Shown: positions 8,854-19,700 of the stretch, piece after piece
Position numbering within the stretch: the stretch's first letter is position 1
Layout of the letters: each line of letters opens with the position of its first letter
NCBI RefSeq assembly: GCF_964204865.1
Contig: NC_135256.1
Span: 23,278,703 to 23,342,702 of the forward strand
Direction of reading: 5' to 3'
Source: Styela clava
Lineage: Eukaryota > Chordata > Ascidiacea > Stolidobranchia > Styelidae
Length of the DNA stretch: 64,000 nucleotides
Made by a program: the position numbers and the translations under genes
The notes under the pieces: model-generated
What the model saw: only the letters and a program-made list of their open reading frames with translations
Told to the model about the DNA's origin: nothing
Databases searched by the model: none

Positions 8854-11800
8854 ATGGCCCACAGTCGGGAGAAGAAGTTGATTGAAGTTCTCCAAGGAGA
8901 CCTTAGGAGCCTGTCTAATGAAACGAAGAAAAAATACCCCCCAGTTAAGGAAGCGTCAGAGTCTGCAATAATGAAGATTCGTACAATGTCAGCCACATGT
9001 GGTGAAACTCTTGGGCAAGCAAGTTATCTTCAAAGCTTGCAAAAGTCGTGTGCTGATTTATTGCAACCTTTCCTAATGGGATGTGACACAAAGAGTTTGA
9101 CAATAATACAGTTATGTCTAACTTCTATACAAAGACTAATAAACTATGAGATTATTGATCCATCTTTAGCTAGAAATGTTGCGAATGTTTTGTGGCAAGT
9201 GTATGATCAGGGTATTGAGGAGTTGCAGTTACGACTGCTACAAACAACTTTAGTGTTACTCACAAGCAAGAGAAGTGCTGTGGCGGGTGATATTTTATCT
9301 CGAGCTCTCGTTCTGTGCTTTCGACTACACTTCACTAAAAATGAGGTGACCAATCATACTGCTGAAGCAACAATTCGTCAGGTGGTGGCAGTGGTTTTTG
9401 ACAGATTATTAGCAGAAGATAAACTAAGAAACATTGAAGATTGTAATGGAGAACCATATATACCTAAGAATTCAGAAAAATATAGTCCACCTCCAAATAC
9501 CACTTCAGCAGTTAGAGATGCATACATGTTACTTCAAGACTTATGCCAACTTGTGAATGCGGAAAGTCCTTACTGGTTGATTGGGATAACAGAAATGACC
9601 CGTACATTTGGACTTGAACTGCTAGAAGCAGTTCTTAAGAACTATCAACCTATTTTCAATAAACATGCAGAATTCAAATTTCTGCTTAAGGATCGAGTTT
9701 GTGCTCTGGTTATTAAATTATTCTCACCAAATATCAAACACAGGCAAGGAGCTCCTTCTCCGCCATCCTCAACACAAGTTCAGGAAAAACCTTTTTTTCC
9801 AATTTCAATGAGACTACTTCGAGTGGTGTCAATATTGCTGAAAAATTATCTCTATTGCCTTGTAACAGAAAGTGAAATTTTTATTTCATTGCTTTTAAAA
9901 TTTCTTGACAGCGATAAACCGTTTTGGCAGAGAGCCTTAGCAATTGAGGTTTTACAGCAAATTTGCATAGAGCCTGAACTTCTAAGATCATTTTGTTGTG
10001 TTTATGATATGAAAATACATAACAATAAGATTTTTCGTAATTTGGTATCTTCCCTTGGTTCTTTCATACAAAACATCATGGCAGCACATTCATTGAACAC
10101 CTTTCCTACAAGCGGTGATGTTATCAATGGAGCTTCAACCTTTCCAACAGCTCCACTTATAGTGGCACCTTTAAATCTATATTACAAAGGAGTATCAATA
10201 CCATTGTTGCCGATTGGTTCCATAAAGAACAGTAAGAACTTGTATAGAGAAATGTTGGATAAAGTTGAACCACCACCTGTACCAGATGGCTATGTGTTGG
10301 GATTGGCTTTTTATGCGTACTTAGATCTTGTTGAGGGGCTTGCTTCAATCATTAATTCTAATGTTTTAAATCCTGAGTTAACGACGCCTAATAGGACACA
10401 AGATGTAGAAAACTCTGAAGAATTGATCAACGTTTGTAAAGAAATGCTGGAGACTGTTTGGTGTGAAATGCTGTCTGTTTTGTCATTATTACTTGATTCC
10501 TGCACAGATGAATCAACCGCAGGCTCCGTTTTGAAGTGTATTGAGTTGTGTGCGGCACTATGTGGTCATCTAGTAAATGTGCCTGCTAGGGATGCGTTCA
10601 TAACCATGTTATGTAAAGCATGTCTTCCAGCACATTATGCACTGCCAATTTTTAATGCATCTCTTGCCTATCTGCCTCAAAAAATAATGATTGGTTCAGA
10701 ACAGCAAGAAGTTCTCAATAGTAGTCTTCAGCAACAAGTAGTTGTAATGGGACAATCACTTGTGACTAACAGCAGTCAAATATCTGTGATGCTGACTGCA
10801 AAAAATATACAGTGCATGCAAGGAGTGTTAAATTTGGCTTTGTGCCATGGGTCTATATTGAACACATCGTGGCAAATACTTTTAACAACTTTACAACACC
10901 TTGTTTGGATATTGGGTTTGAAACCAACATCTGGTGGTCAAATGGCACCAAATCCCAGATCATCAAGTGAACCCAACACAGGGAACAATACCGTTCTCAC
11001 TACGGCTGTGCTGACAGACTTGCCAATATTATCATCTAAACTCAGCAAAGTTTTTGAAGCATCAAAAGACCTTGATGATGTTGCATTGCATCATCTAATA
11101 AATGCCCTGTGTTCTCTTTCACTTGAAGCGATGGATGCGGCATATAATAACAATATTAAAGAACCTAGTCTATTTGCAGTTGCCAAACTGTTGGAGACAG
11201 GTTTAGTAAATATGTGTCGCATTGAGATTCTGTGGAGACCAGTATCTGGGCACCTCCTGGAAGTATGTCAGCATCCAAATTCTATATTGAGAGAATGGGG
11301 TGCAGAAGGTGTGACGTCTTTAGTAAAATCAGCCATAGGATTTAAGCATGATGTTTCATTAAGTGAGAATCCTAGAATGCTGCATATGTTTCTGCATCCA
11401 CTCAAACAATTGAGCACAGTTAGTCACACAGATGTTAAGCAAAAGCAATTGGATAGCACTCTACAAATTCTCCATTCATCCGGAGATATTTTATCATCTG
11501 GCTGGCCTGACTTATTATATATTGTTGAATCAGCAACTGAAACCTCATCGGAAAATCTCATCAGGACTGGATTTCGTAGTCTTCAGCTGATTGTATCAGA
11601 TTTTTTGCCCTCGATGCCATGTCAATATTTAAAATGCTGCATTAATGTTGTCACAAAGTTTGGGTTACAAACTCAAGATTTCAATATAAGCCTCACTGCA
11701 ATCGGGCTGTTGTGGAGTGTCTCTGATTTTATGTTTCAAAACAGTGAAAGAATAAGTGAAAATTTATCAAAGGAAGAAAATAGCACCGAATCTCCTACAA

Positions 11801-13713
11801 TGGAAGAATTATGGTTGGATTTATTTGTTAAAATAAGTGAATTGTGTATGGATGGCAGACCAGCTGTGAGGAAGAGTGCAGGACAGACGATGTTCTCAAC
11901 TATATCCACCCACGGTTCAATTCTGGTTCCTGCTGCTTGGGATAAAGCAATTTGGGATGTTTTATTTGTTTTAATGGATAATGTACAAAATGCCTGTGAC
12001 TCTGCGTCACAGGAAAGAAGCAATAATGACATACTAATGCATCATTCCAGGGATACGGCACAGAAACAGTGGCAGGAAACACTTGTTCTAACTTTGGCTG
12101 GATTATCAAGAATATTTAAACTCAAACAAAACATTCTCACTGACCTACCAAGATTTTCCAAAGCATGGGAAAAACTTTTTGCATATCTTGAAAAAGCTGC
12201 ATTGTGTAATAGTTCTGAAGTATCTGGAGCAGCAATGTGCAGTTTTGAAGATGTGTTATTGTCAGATTTATCAAAGGGATTGGAGAGTGAAAATACACAG
12301 CTGTGGGTTCAAGCGTGGGAAACTTGGTGTCGAATAGGTGTAAGTGTTACAAAATCTCCCTCAAGCGATGTTGAAGATCTGGATAATGTTATTTCACAAA
12401 GCTATCTGACATCATATGTGTCTCTATTTTGTACATTGTACAAACACATTCAATCCAAGTTCAGTTTGCAAAATTTTCAAGATCTTGAGAATGTTCTTGT
12501 CGGTGCTGTGACAATACCAGTACGATGGGATTCTGCAGCATTTGAATTACCTGTACTTTCTGGTTTTCACCTCACACCCTTACAGGATGAAGTTATACGT
12601 TCTATCAACTTGGTTCAAAAAAATATTTCATCAGAATCCGATGATGAAATGTATCCAGCAATATTTCGATATTTGTTGAAAAATGTAGAATATGCGTCTA
12701 AACCTCCTAGATATGGTAAATTATCTGACAAGATTTTACAAAATGGAAAACATAAATGGTTATGTCCTAATTGCACACCGTTTGCAGAATATTCAATGGG
12801 GTTGGCTGTAGAGCTGTACAAGAAAACAGCATGTCACAAATCAGTCATACAACATGATGTGCTGACATTGATCCTATCAGCCTTGCATATACCATTATCG
12901 AAGAGGCATAATGCCAAAACTAAGTCAACTTGGCTGTTGGCAGTGGACTCGTTAATGCATGTTATGCAAACTGGAATGCCGGTTGTTAGACAGTATTCCC
13001 AGTCTTCCTATTTTGATAAACTTTGGGATGTTTTATATCAGTGCATTGAAAATTTTCTTTTCCCAGTGTCACAAACACCTGCTGACTTATCGGTTGAGGA
13101 GCAAGCGACTCAGGAAAAACTAGATGTGAAGCTTGTGCAATTGCTAAAAAATGAGGTCCTTCCACATAACTCTAGTATACCAAGTAAATTTATTTCCAAT
13201 ATCATCGAGATGCTCAACAAAGGTTCTAGTCACATTGTCACCATGAACAATACTGATATTCATGTTCATGGAGCGAGAGAATTATTTCGACAAGCTTGTT
13301 TTGATACGCTTCTTCAATTTTCTATCATCACCAAGAAATCAAATTCCAAAAGCAATGATTCTCATAATTCGCATTCTACTGAACTAACTGATTTGTCATT
13401 GGAAAGTTTGATCAAGCAATGTCACACGTCTCTATTGTCATACTTAGAACAGGACCGATTAACATTGCGCTATCCAATTCCACAAGAGCAAGTTAATGAT
13501 ACGATGCGACTTTTACAGTTCATGGATACTCTACTTAAGTCATTGATTGAGAATCCTAAATCTGCAGATCAATCTTTTTGGAAACAATTTTTGGATCTTT
13601 ATCCAGTGTTGGTAAACTGTATATCATGTTCATCACCAGAGTTTCGAACATGGATCGCCAAACTTCTTTTGCATTATAACACTTTTATTAAAATTGAGCA
13701 CTTATGCGTTTGA
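8854..13713 (+). CDS. MON2: MON2 homologue, Golgi/endosome traffic regulator (unspliced)
   Basis: One uninterrupted frame of 1619 codons. The start is ATG 8854 in the context TCAAAATGGCC; the frame opens slightly upstream but without an ATG. MON2 is a large HEAT-repeat protein related to BIG/GBF Arf-GEFs without a Sec7 domain. It works at the trans-Golgi and endosomes and scaffolds the DOPEY-ATP9A complex for retrograde traffic. Matches run from end to end: an N-terminal DCB-like region (KKYPPVKEASES, QPFLMGC, LCFRLHFTK), a conserved APYW/SPYWLIGITEMTRTFGLELLE segment near residue 250, the central SLHHLINALCSLSLEAMD-type block (here ALHHLINALCSLSLEAMD) near 760, GHLLEVCQHPNS, RPAVRKSAGQT near 1010, ILMHHSRDTAQKQW, and QKTACHK near 1330. 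It is about 100 residues shorter than the human protein, mainly in linkers and at the C-terminus. Vertebrate MON2 has many introns; none is seen here. Confidence 0.95.
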   Translation: MAHSREKKLIEVLQGDLRSLSNETKKKYPPVKEASESAIMKIRTMSATCGETLGQASYLQSLQKSCADLLQPFLMGCDTKSLTIIQLCLTSIQRLINYEIIDPSLARNVANVLWQVYDQGIEELQLRLLQTTLVLLTSKRSAVAGDILSRALVLCFRLHFTKNEVTNHTAEATIRQVVAVVFDRLLAEDKLRNIEDCNGEPYIPKNSEKYSPPPNTTSAVRDAYMLLQDLCQLVNAESPYWLIGITEMTRTFGLELLEAVLKNYQPIFNKHAEFKFLLKDRVCALVIKLFSPNIKHRQGAPSPPSSTQVQEKPFFPISMRLLRVVSILLKNYLYCLVTESEIFISLLLKFLDSDKPFWQRALAIEVLQQICIEPELLRSFCCVYDMKIHNNKIFRNLVSSLGSFIQNIMAAHSLNTFPTSGDVINGASTFPTAPLIVAPLNLYYKGVSIPLLPIGSIKNSKNLYREMLDKVEPPPVPDGYVLGLAFYAYLDLVEGLASIINSNVLNPELTTPNRTQDVENSEELINVCKEMLETVWCEMLSVLSLLLDSCTDESTAGSVLKCIELCAALCGHLVNVPARDAFITMLCKACLPAHYALPIFNASLAYLPQKIMIGSEQQEVLNSSLQQQVVVMGQSLVTNSSQISVMLTAKNIQCMQGVLNLALCHGSILNTSWQILLTTLQHLVWILGLKPTSGGQMAPNPRSSSEPNTGNNTVLTTAVLTDLPILSSKLSKVFEASKDLDDVALHHLINALCSLSLEAMDAAYNNNIKEPSLFAVAKLLETGLVNMCRIEILWRPVSGHLLEVCQHPNSILREWGAEGVTSLVKSAIGFKHDVSLSENPRMLHMFLHPLKQLSTVSHTDVKQKQLDSTLQILHSSGDILSSGWPDLLYIVESATETSSENLIRTGFRSLQLIVSDFLPSMPCQYLKCCINVVTKFGLQTQDFNISLTAIGLLWSVSDFMFQNSERISENLSKEENSTESPTMEELWLDLFVKISELCMDGRPAVRKSAGQTMFSTISTHGSILVPAAWDKAIWDVLFVLMDNVQNACDSASQERSNNDILMHHSRDTAQKQWQETLVLTLAGLSRIFKLKQNILTDLPRFSKAWEKLFAYLEKAALCNSSEVSGAAMCSFEDVLLSDLSKGLESENTQLWVQAWETWCRIGVSVTKSPSSDVEDLDNVISQSYLTSYVSLFCTLYKHIQSKFSLQNFQDLENVLVGAVTIPVRWDSAAFELPVLSGFHLTPLQDEVIRSINLVQKNISSESDDEMYPAIFRYLLKNVEYASKPPRYGKLSDKILQNGKHKWLCPNCTPFAEYSMGLAVELYKKTACHKSVIQHDVLTLILSALHIPLSKRHNAKTKSTWLLAVDSLMHVMQTGMPVVRQYSQSSYFDKLWDVLYQCIENFLFPVSQTPADLSVEEQATQEKLDVKLVQLLKNEVLPHNSSIPSKFISNIIEMLNKGSSHIVTMNNTDIHVHGARELFRQACFDTLLQFSIITKKSNSKSNDSHNSHSTELTDLSLESLIKQCHTSLLSYLEQDRLTLRYPIPQEQVNDTMRLLQFMDTLLKSLIENPKSADQSFWKQFLDLYPVLVNCISCSSPEFRTWIAKLLLHYNTFIKIEHLCV

Positions 13714-15719
13714 ATCTTTTTCCTAACAATATCGATAGTATGTCATGAGTTAATATCTGAACCTCTTTATAATGATGTTTTGTGTGGGTCTTATCTGCAA
13801 CACCAAATGTTCTTTTTTAGATGAACTGACAATCATGAGTTTATAGAACAAATTTAATGAAAAAACTGCACACCGACTTGAATAGTTTTGCTTAAATCTC
13901 ATCTCTTAAGTTTGCTATTTCGACCAGTTAAAACATATTCTATCATGAGTTTATGTCCAAGTTGAGCACTCAATTTCGAAATTAGGATGTTTGAAAGGGC
14001 ATATTTTTTACAGCCGATTAATATCACCATGAATTCAATTTTATATGTTTTCCAATTTTTGTTCGATTTGTCATGTATACGGTGACCCGAAGCCCATGAA
14101 TTTTCAAAGCTAACTATGACTGATGCTCATTTGCTTGGAACCTTTTTGCTCGGTTGATCATGTATATCAATATTTGGGTATAATAGTTCAGCAACCTTCA
14201 TGGGCATACTAATTCTCCGCAGAATTTTACCTTAACTGGATATGTAGTTATTATTTTATGGATACCAAAGAAGTGAGTTCTATGAACTGACTATTTTTAT
14301 GAAAATTGTTTTCTTATTTTATGTCATTTAGTTCTCAGTATACCATCATTGTCGGGAGGTGCCAAACCCGTCTCCAATTCAAGTTTATTTCTTTTCACTG
14401 CTTCGGAAATTTATTTTAGCTCTGCTTATATTTAGTAAAATTAAACTGGCAGTTTAATTCATGTGAATATGAATTAATTTTGCCAATAATGTTAGCTAAT
14501 TGGTTAGTTGCACACCTGGAACAAGCACGTTTTGTTGACCCTATGTGATCCAAAGTAATAGTGTGGGATTGCTGCAAACTTGCATTTCGTGTCCCCATCG
14601 AATTGGTATACATTATTAGTTAGGCCAACCCAGTTAACCACCAAATTTGTTATATATAATTGCATTTATGATATGTTAAATTAAAATGTGTTAATGATTT
14701 CTTCATGAAGAAGATATTTATTTTGAAATTACTTGCTGGATGCTTAGAATAATTCATACACATTCGGAGAAAAAGTCAGTCCAAAGCACCGTGTACCCAA
14801 ATCCGATTGTTTGTCGAGCAAATTGTGCAATCCAATTTTTACAAGTTCAGGAGTACCGTCATTTTTAGATATCTACGTGACCAGAGGCAATTTTTGTCTC
14901 AGTGACTCCACTATGGCGTCAATGTTTATTGAATTGTTCAAATCTTATAATTTATTATATATACATGGTATAGTAAACTTGTCGTATGAAGGCGTGATGT
15001 GTGTTGTGATATTGCATCATAGCTTTTGGAACACAATAGTTTTAGTGAGAAATCCGCTTTCAAACTTGAGGCTGTGAAAGACAAGTGTGTTTTAAATTTA
15101 TGTCCAATGGCCGCAAGCAATATGACGACGAGATTTATCTTCAAACTTAGCCTTGATGTCAATTCGGTAACTTTCCCAAAATCCCAACTATATTCGATTT
15201 CTGTTATATTTAAATACTTTCTCGAGATGTGAAATTGATTATTATTCATTCGTTTCTGATCAAGCAGGGTGCAGTCGTTGGTTTTGATGGAGTATCAACG
15301 TAAAATATTATAGGGTGACATGACGATGTTAAACACAATCATCAGTGATTTAGCGAAAGGGAGACTCTTATCTCATCACACTTGTTTTACACTCGTGATG
15401 AGGCATTTCTCATATTTCAGTCAATTGCCATTTTTAGATGTTGTGTAAGCGAAAGAACGCGACCACATTTCGTCAACGAGTTTATCATCGCCATACAAAT
15501 TAATCCGACGTTGCTTTATGAATAAACAAATTGCGAAGTGAGTGAGAATACTATGGTTTGTTGTCTGTCCCCTACCAATGGCCAGCAATAGTTTATTCAG
15601 GAAAAAATTCCCCCCCTTTTTTTTTCACTTGCTGATGTTATGAACGATCAGCTTTTGTGAGGCGTGATTTCAGAAATTGCGGGCTACTCTACGTATTCAT
15701 CCACTACACACGGCTAAAT
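13714..15719. other. Intergenic, no gene seen
   Basis: The MON2 3' UTR must lie at the start. No AATAAA was seen immediately after the stop. Short open frames at 14811-15249 overlap on both strands and have no recognisable content. Confidence 0.5.
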
Positions 15720-15724
15720 CTGCA

Positions 15725-15800
15725 ATCAATCAAGTTTATTTTTTTTCCAACCAGTAAAAAATAAATGAATAGCACAGGCATAAATTACAAGAAAATAGTA
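15725..15800 (-). repeat. LINE-type 3' tail, minus orientation
   Basis: On the minus strand it reads TTTTACTGGTTGGAAAAAAAATAAACTTGATTGATTG. AATAAACTTG followed by a short tandem tail (ATTG)n is typical of CR1/L2-type LINE ends. A very similar segment (TTTTACTGGTTGGAAAATATAAACTTGACTTG) lies at 25853-25880 on the minus strand. Confidence 0.5.
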
Positions 15801-17671
15801 CACAGGTAAACACTAAAAACAAATGCGTTAAGCTATTGTTTACAGGGGGGGAGGCAATTCTTTTTATAATTTGAATGTTATAGGGCTGTTTTTCTAATTG
15901 GGCACTAGTTGCAGAATTTGGTATTATATGAGGGAAATTGTTATCAAAGTTATTTGAGATCTGCATGTATCCATATGTTCAGAGGCAACCACATTGGGCA
16001 TGTACATGATTATACAATCGATTGATTGACTGTATGTGGATATTTGGTTCACTTATATGCGCATATTTGGTTGGTTTCATATGAATAGCTGAATGTGCAT
16101 GTTTTGGCTGAATTTGTGTATCTGACATTGAAAGACTTTTCGATTACTCTTGGACGGGTTTGTATATATTCCAAATCGTTATCTGGTATTTGGTTCATTT
16201 TAAAAACTTCCAAACATATACAGCATATGGGCTGTATATAGATATGGAAGCCTTTTGCTGTTTCATGACATTGATAAATTAATTCACTGGGTGGATGTCG
16301 ACCCCTGATCAATAAGACACTGCTATGCGTTAGTATTATATTACCATACGTCATTTAAATGAAACATTTTCGAACTGGTATAATAGAGCTGAAAGCAAAT
16401 GTTTGGATGACAGAGTATGTCAATTAAAGATGATACTGCTTCAGCCATTTTTTTATTTTCAAAATCAATATATATTTCCGTCAGTGCTTTTGCAAATATA
16501 AGGTATTTTACCCGTCAACGTTGCATGGAATCAACCTTCCTTTAGTACACTGAAACACGTGAAAAATTACTTGTGTTCCTTATGGAAAAGTTGCGTCTGA
16601 ATGGCCCGGATTTGCTCTACAGTTACCGACGGCTTGAGTTCAATCATAATGATGTAATGAAATTATTTACCAAGCACATTCGCTCAAATTGATGACATAG
16701 ACAGATTTTTACATAGCACCAATATACCAAATCATTCGGAATAAAATCTTTCAATAAATATTTCTTGATTTTCACTAGAGTATTTTAGTTCAAATAATAG
16801 TCGATTGATGGGCATGATAACACCGATCAGCGATGCAATAGAAAGCGACGCTCGATTACGAAGTATCGGAATATCATTAAAATATTACTTGGGTTGAACG
16901 TAATTGAACATATATATATCCGTGAAAAGTGATGTGTTTTGAGGAAATCATTCAGCGTCCAGTCCAAATTATCAGGAGCAAAACGATATTTATAAAATAA
17001 ATACAAAATATTTTAACCTGATTACTTCACTTTAAAATGATTTTGGCCAATATAAACGCGACTGAAGTGCAATGCTTGCCTTGGTTGTAATTGTTACCGG
17101 CTCAAATTAATTCCGTGCGACTATTTAGCACAAATGGTGTTGTAATGTCGCCGTTACGTGGCCATCTGAAGACAGAAAACGTCGGAAATTACAAATTCGC
17201 ACATATCATTATGAAAAATAAACACGATTTCGACTGCTTTGCTTCTCCTTAATTACAAATGGGATACTTGCTACTAGTAGTGCATGTTTTATTCCTACAT
17301 GAACCGAAAACTCACATATATATATTGAGTCAACACCTATTTTTTTATTATTTATATACCAAACAGGATAGGTGTTTATTATCACGTCGGGAGAATACTT
17401 GTAAACTCGAATTCGAGTCCAAAAAATCTTGGATTCGATCCGAAATGAGCCTGGATCCAAATTTCGACCCATTCTTAGTTTTCAACCGTCTCACTCGGGT
17501 GTTTCAAAAATGTCGTGTCTCACCACGTAACTCGGTACCGCATGCGGTACAGTTACCAGCGGGCCGTTGGTATATATATTGCATTTTTCTAATCTAGTTA
17601 GACGGTTCATTAGCAGTAAACGGATGAGAGCTCACATTCAACCGAGTGTCTCGAAAATGTCGTGTCTCGGG
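15801..17671. other. Intergenic, no gene seen
   Basis: AT-rich sequence without recognisable coding or RNA content. Around 17500-17560 there is a short segment (CACGTAACTCGGT) that is repeated in inverse orientation near 18100-18120, flanking the hAT MITE. Confidence 0.45.
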
Positions 17672-18062
17672 TAGGGCTGGGCATTTTCGAATACTTGAAG
17701 ATTTCAGAATCGAATATTTTTTTCGAATCGAATTTCGAATACTTGAGATATATTTATTTGTATGCGACCTTTTATTGTAATTGGTCCTGTCAATAAATGA
17801 ATTACTAAAAACATGAAATACATTATTCAGACAGATTGCTGAGCGCTCACACACAATAAGAACGACGTTTTATCAATAACTCACTACAGAAAATAGTCAC
17901 GTGTCAAAATTGCACTGAAAAAATATGGTTTCAATAAAATAAATTGAGGAATTCACCTCGAACATTGGCAGAAAGAAAAAAAAAACAAGATGGCGGCGAT
18001 TCGAAATTTTGCTCTGAACCGATTCAAATAATTTACTATTCGATTCGAAATGTTGAGCCCTA
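17672..18062 (+). mobile_element. hAT-type MITE with 8-bp target duplication
   Basis: The 391-bp element begins TAGGGCTGGGCATTTTCGAA and ends, as reverse complement, TAGGGCTCAACATTTCGAA. Target duplications are GTCTCGGG (17664-17671) and GTCTCAGG (18063-18070), 7 of 8 identical. The subterminal regions are rich in TTCGAAT repeats, as in known hAT MITEs with TAGGGCTGGGC ends. It has no coding capacity. Confidence 0.85.
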
Positions 18063-18250
18063 GTCTCAGGGCAAGAGGGAAAAGCAGGACACGACAAGAC
18101 ATGCGGAACCGAGTTACGTGGCCCGTAATAGACTTGATATCCCATTATTTTTGAATGCTTAAATAGTTTAACGACACCATCGACGTTCGACTACACCATA
18201 TTGGGATGGAAATTCGACTGACAAGAATTTATCAACGTGATACTTTTTTA

Positions 18251-18495
18251 GGTACTCCCGTAGTATGTGAACCAAGATGGCGGACACCGGAACGTAGTAT
18301 GTGCACCAGGATAGGGTTAGGCCATAATTTTATTCCAATTTTTTCAAAGTTTAGTTCTATTACGAGTTCAGGGACTAGCCAAGTGACTCCCATAGTATTT
18401 GTAACCTGAAATTATGGCCTAACCTTAACCTGGTACATATAAATATACTACGTTCCGATGCACGACATCTTGATTCACATACTATGGGCGTACCC
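18251..18495. mobile_element. Foldback MITE
   Basis: Long imperfect inverted repeat: GGTACTCCCGTAGTATGTGA on the left pairs with TCACATACTATGGGCGTACC on the right. The inner parts also pair (AACGTAGTATGTGCACC with its complement, and GGCCATAATTT with AAATTATGGCC). A partial relative lies at 45366-45445. Confidence 0.75.
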
Positions 18496-19023
18496 TGTTT
18501 TATTGATGCCGTTTTGTGATAAAAAGAGGTAAAATGTCCACCAATAAAAAGCAAGGTTTAGTACTAATGGTCGAAATTCAGCCCTTAGTGGTGCCTTAAT
18601 ACATCGTTGTTCGGCACAATCAAGTTGGGGTTTATCGAAGCAAGGAACACTATTGTACAAAACACTCTTCTAGTTACGATAGCATTGTGAATCGATGATG
18701 GGTTAGAAATATTCGTCGAAAAGTTTCTATGGAGAAATATTTAGTGAGGCACAAAGCATAGACAGTGTCTCGCCGAATGGAGGATCTTTCGGAAAATAAC
18801 GAAGTAGAACAAAATAACAAGCTATCGCTGGTCACAAACGAGTCATCACGAAAGTGATTAGCATATTTTTACATGATCTATGTGTATGGGCATTACAAGA
18901 ACCTAGGAAACCATGCATAAAAATTTTCTCTCATCCGGCATCACGTAATGCCGAGAGAAATTCATTAAAAACGAGGTAACATTCTTACCTTCGAGTTGCG
19001 GCTCTTACCTTCTGTTTTTTAAA

Positions 19024-19345
19024 AGTACCGGTGAAGAATTTTAGCCTAGTCTATTGCAGCTATTTCTACACTAATTTTTTATTACTGCAATTAAACTGAA
19101 ACTTTTAAGAAGACTAAGTGATCATTGAATTATTTGATTTATATTTAAATATCCGAAACAGAACTGAAAATTAACGAATATAATTCAAAAACGCGAAAAC
19201 GAGGTAATGTTTACGACGACGCCTGAAAATCAGTCTGAGCGAGAAAGTGTCTGAGCGGATGCGAAACTACGTCACTCTTTGCATCTTGCTGATTGGCCAA
19301 TGTCCCGAAGTAAACAAGGAAGTCGATGCTCGGGGAAACATCCAT
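19024..19345 (+). repeat. Interspersed repeat shared with two hAT elements
   Basis: Sequence such as CCTGAAAATCAGTCTGAGCG, GTCTGAGCGGATGC and TTGCATCTTGCTGATTGGCC aligns with 58290-58590 (same strand) and with 7728-7980 (opposite strand). It is an internal piece of the hAT family whose ends are seen at 7.6-8.4 and 57.8-59.7 kb. No termini were recognised here. Confidence 0.65.
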
Positions 19346-19539
19346 TCAGTCCGCAATTTCCATTTGATGCCCTTATTCCTGGCAAATCCTGACATATTCA
19401 GTTTCGATTTCTAAAAACAATCTGTATCACACATAGCAATTTTTAGAACATCAGTTCTCTTAGAAACTCGCGTTTTACGGCCTCCGGCCAGAGCACCTGT
19501 TGCTGTCAAACTTGGCAATTACAAATTTCGGCGCTCCGA

Positions 19540-19700
19540 AAGTGACGCACAACCTGAACCCTAGCCTGACACACATACTATTTTCAGGTTGTGCGACATT
19601 TAGTACACACCTAAATTTCAGAACCCCCCCTTTGAAAATTCCTGGCTACGCCCCTGGACAGCGGTGTCATAGGATTTCAATGCGCCCAGGGCAGCCTGTT
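19540..19700. repeat. Cluster of MITE-like ends
   Basis: CGCACAACCTGAACCCTAGC and TTTTCAGGTTGTGCG form an inverted repeat (19548-19595), related to the core of the foldback at 45.1 kb. The segment ending at 19656 reads, as reverse complement, CAGGGGCGTAGCCAGGAATT, a common transposon terminus. CAGCGGTGTCATAGG starts three bases later. Confidence 0.45.
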
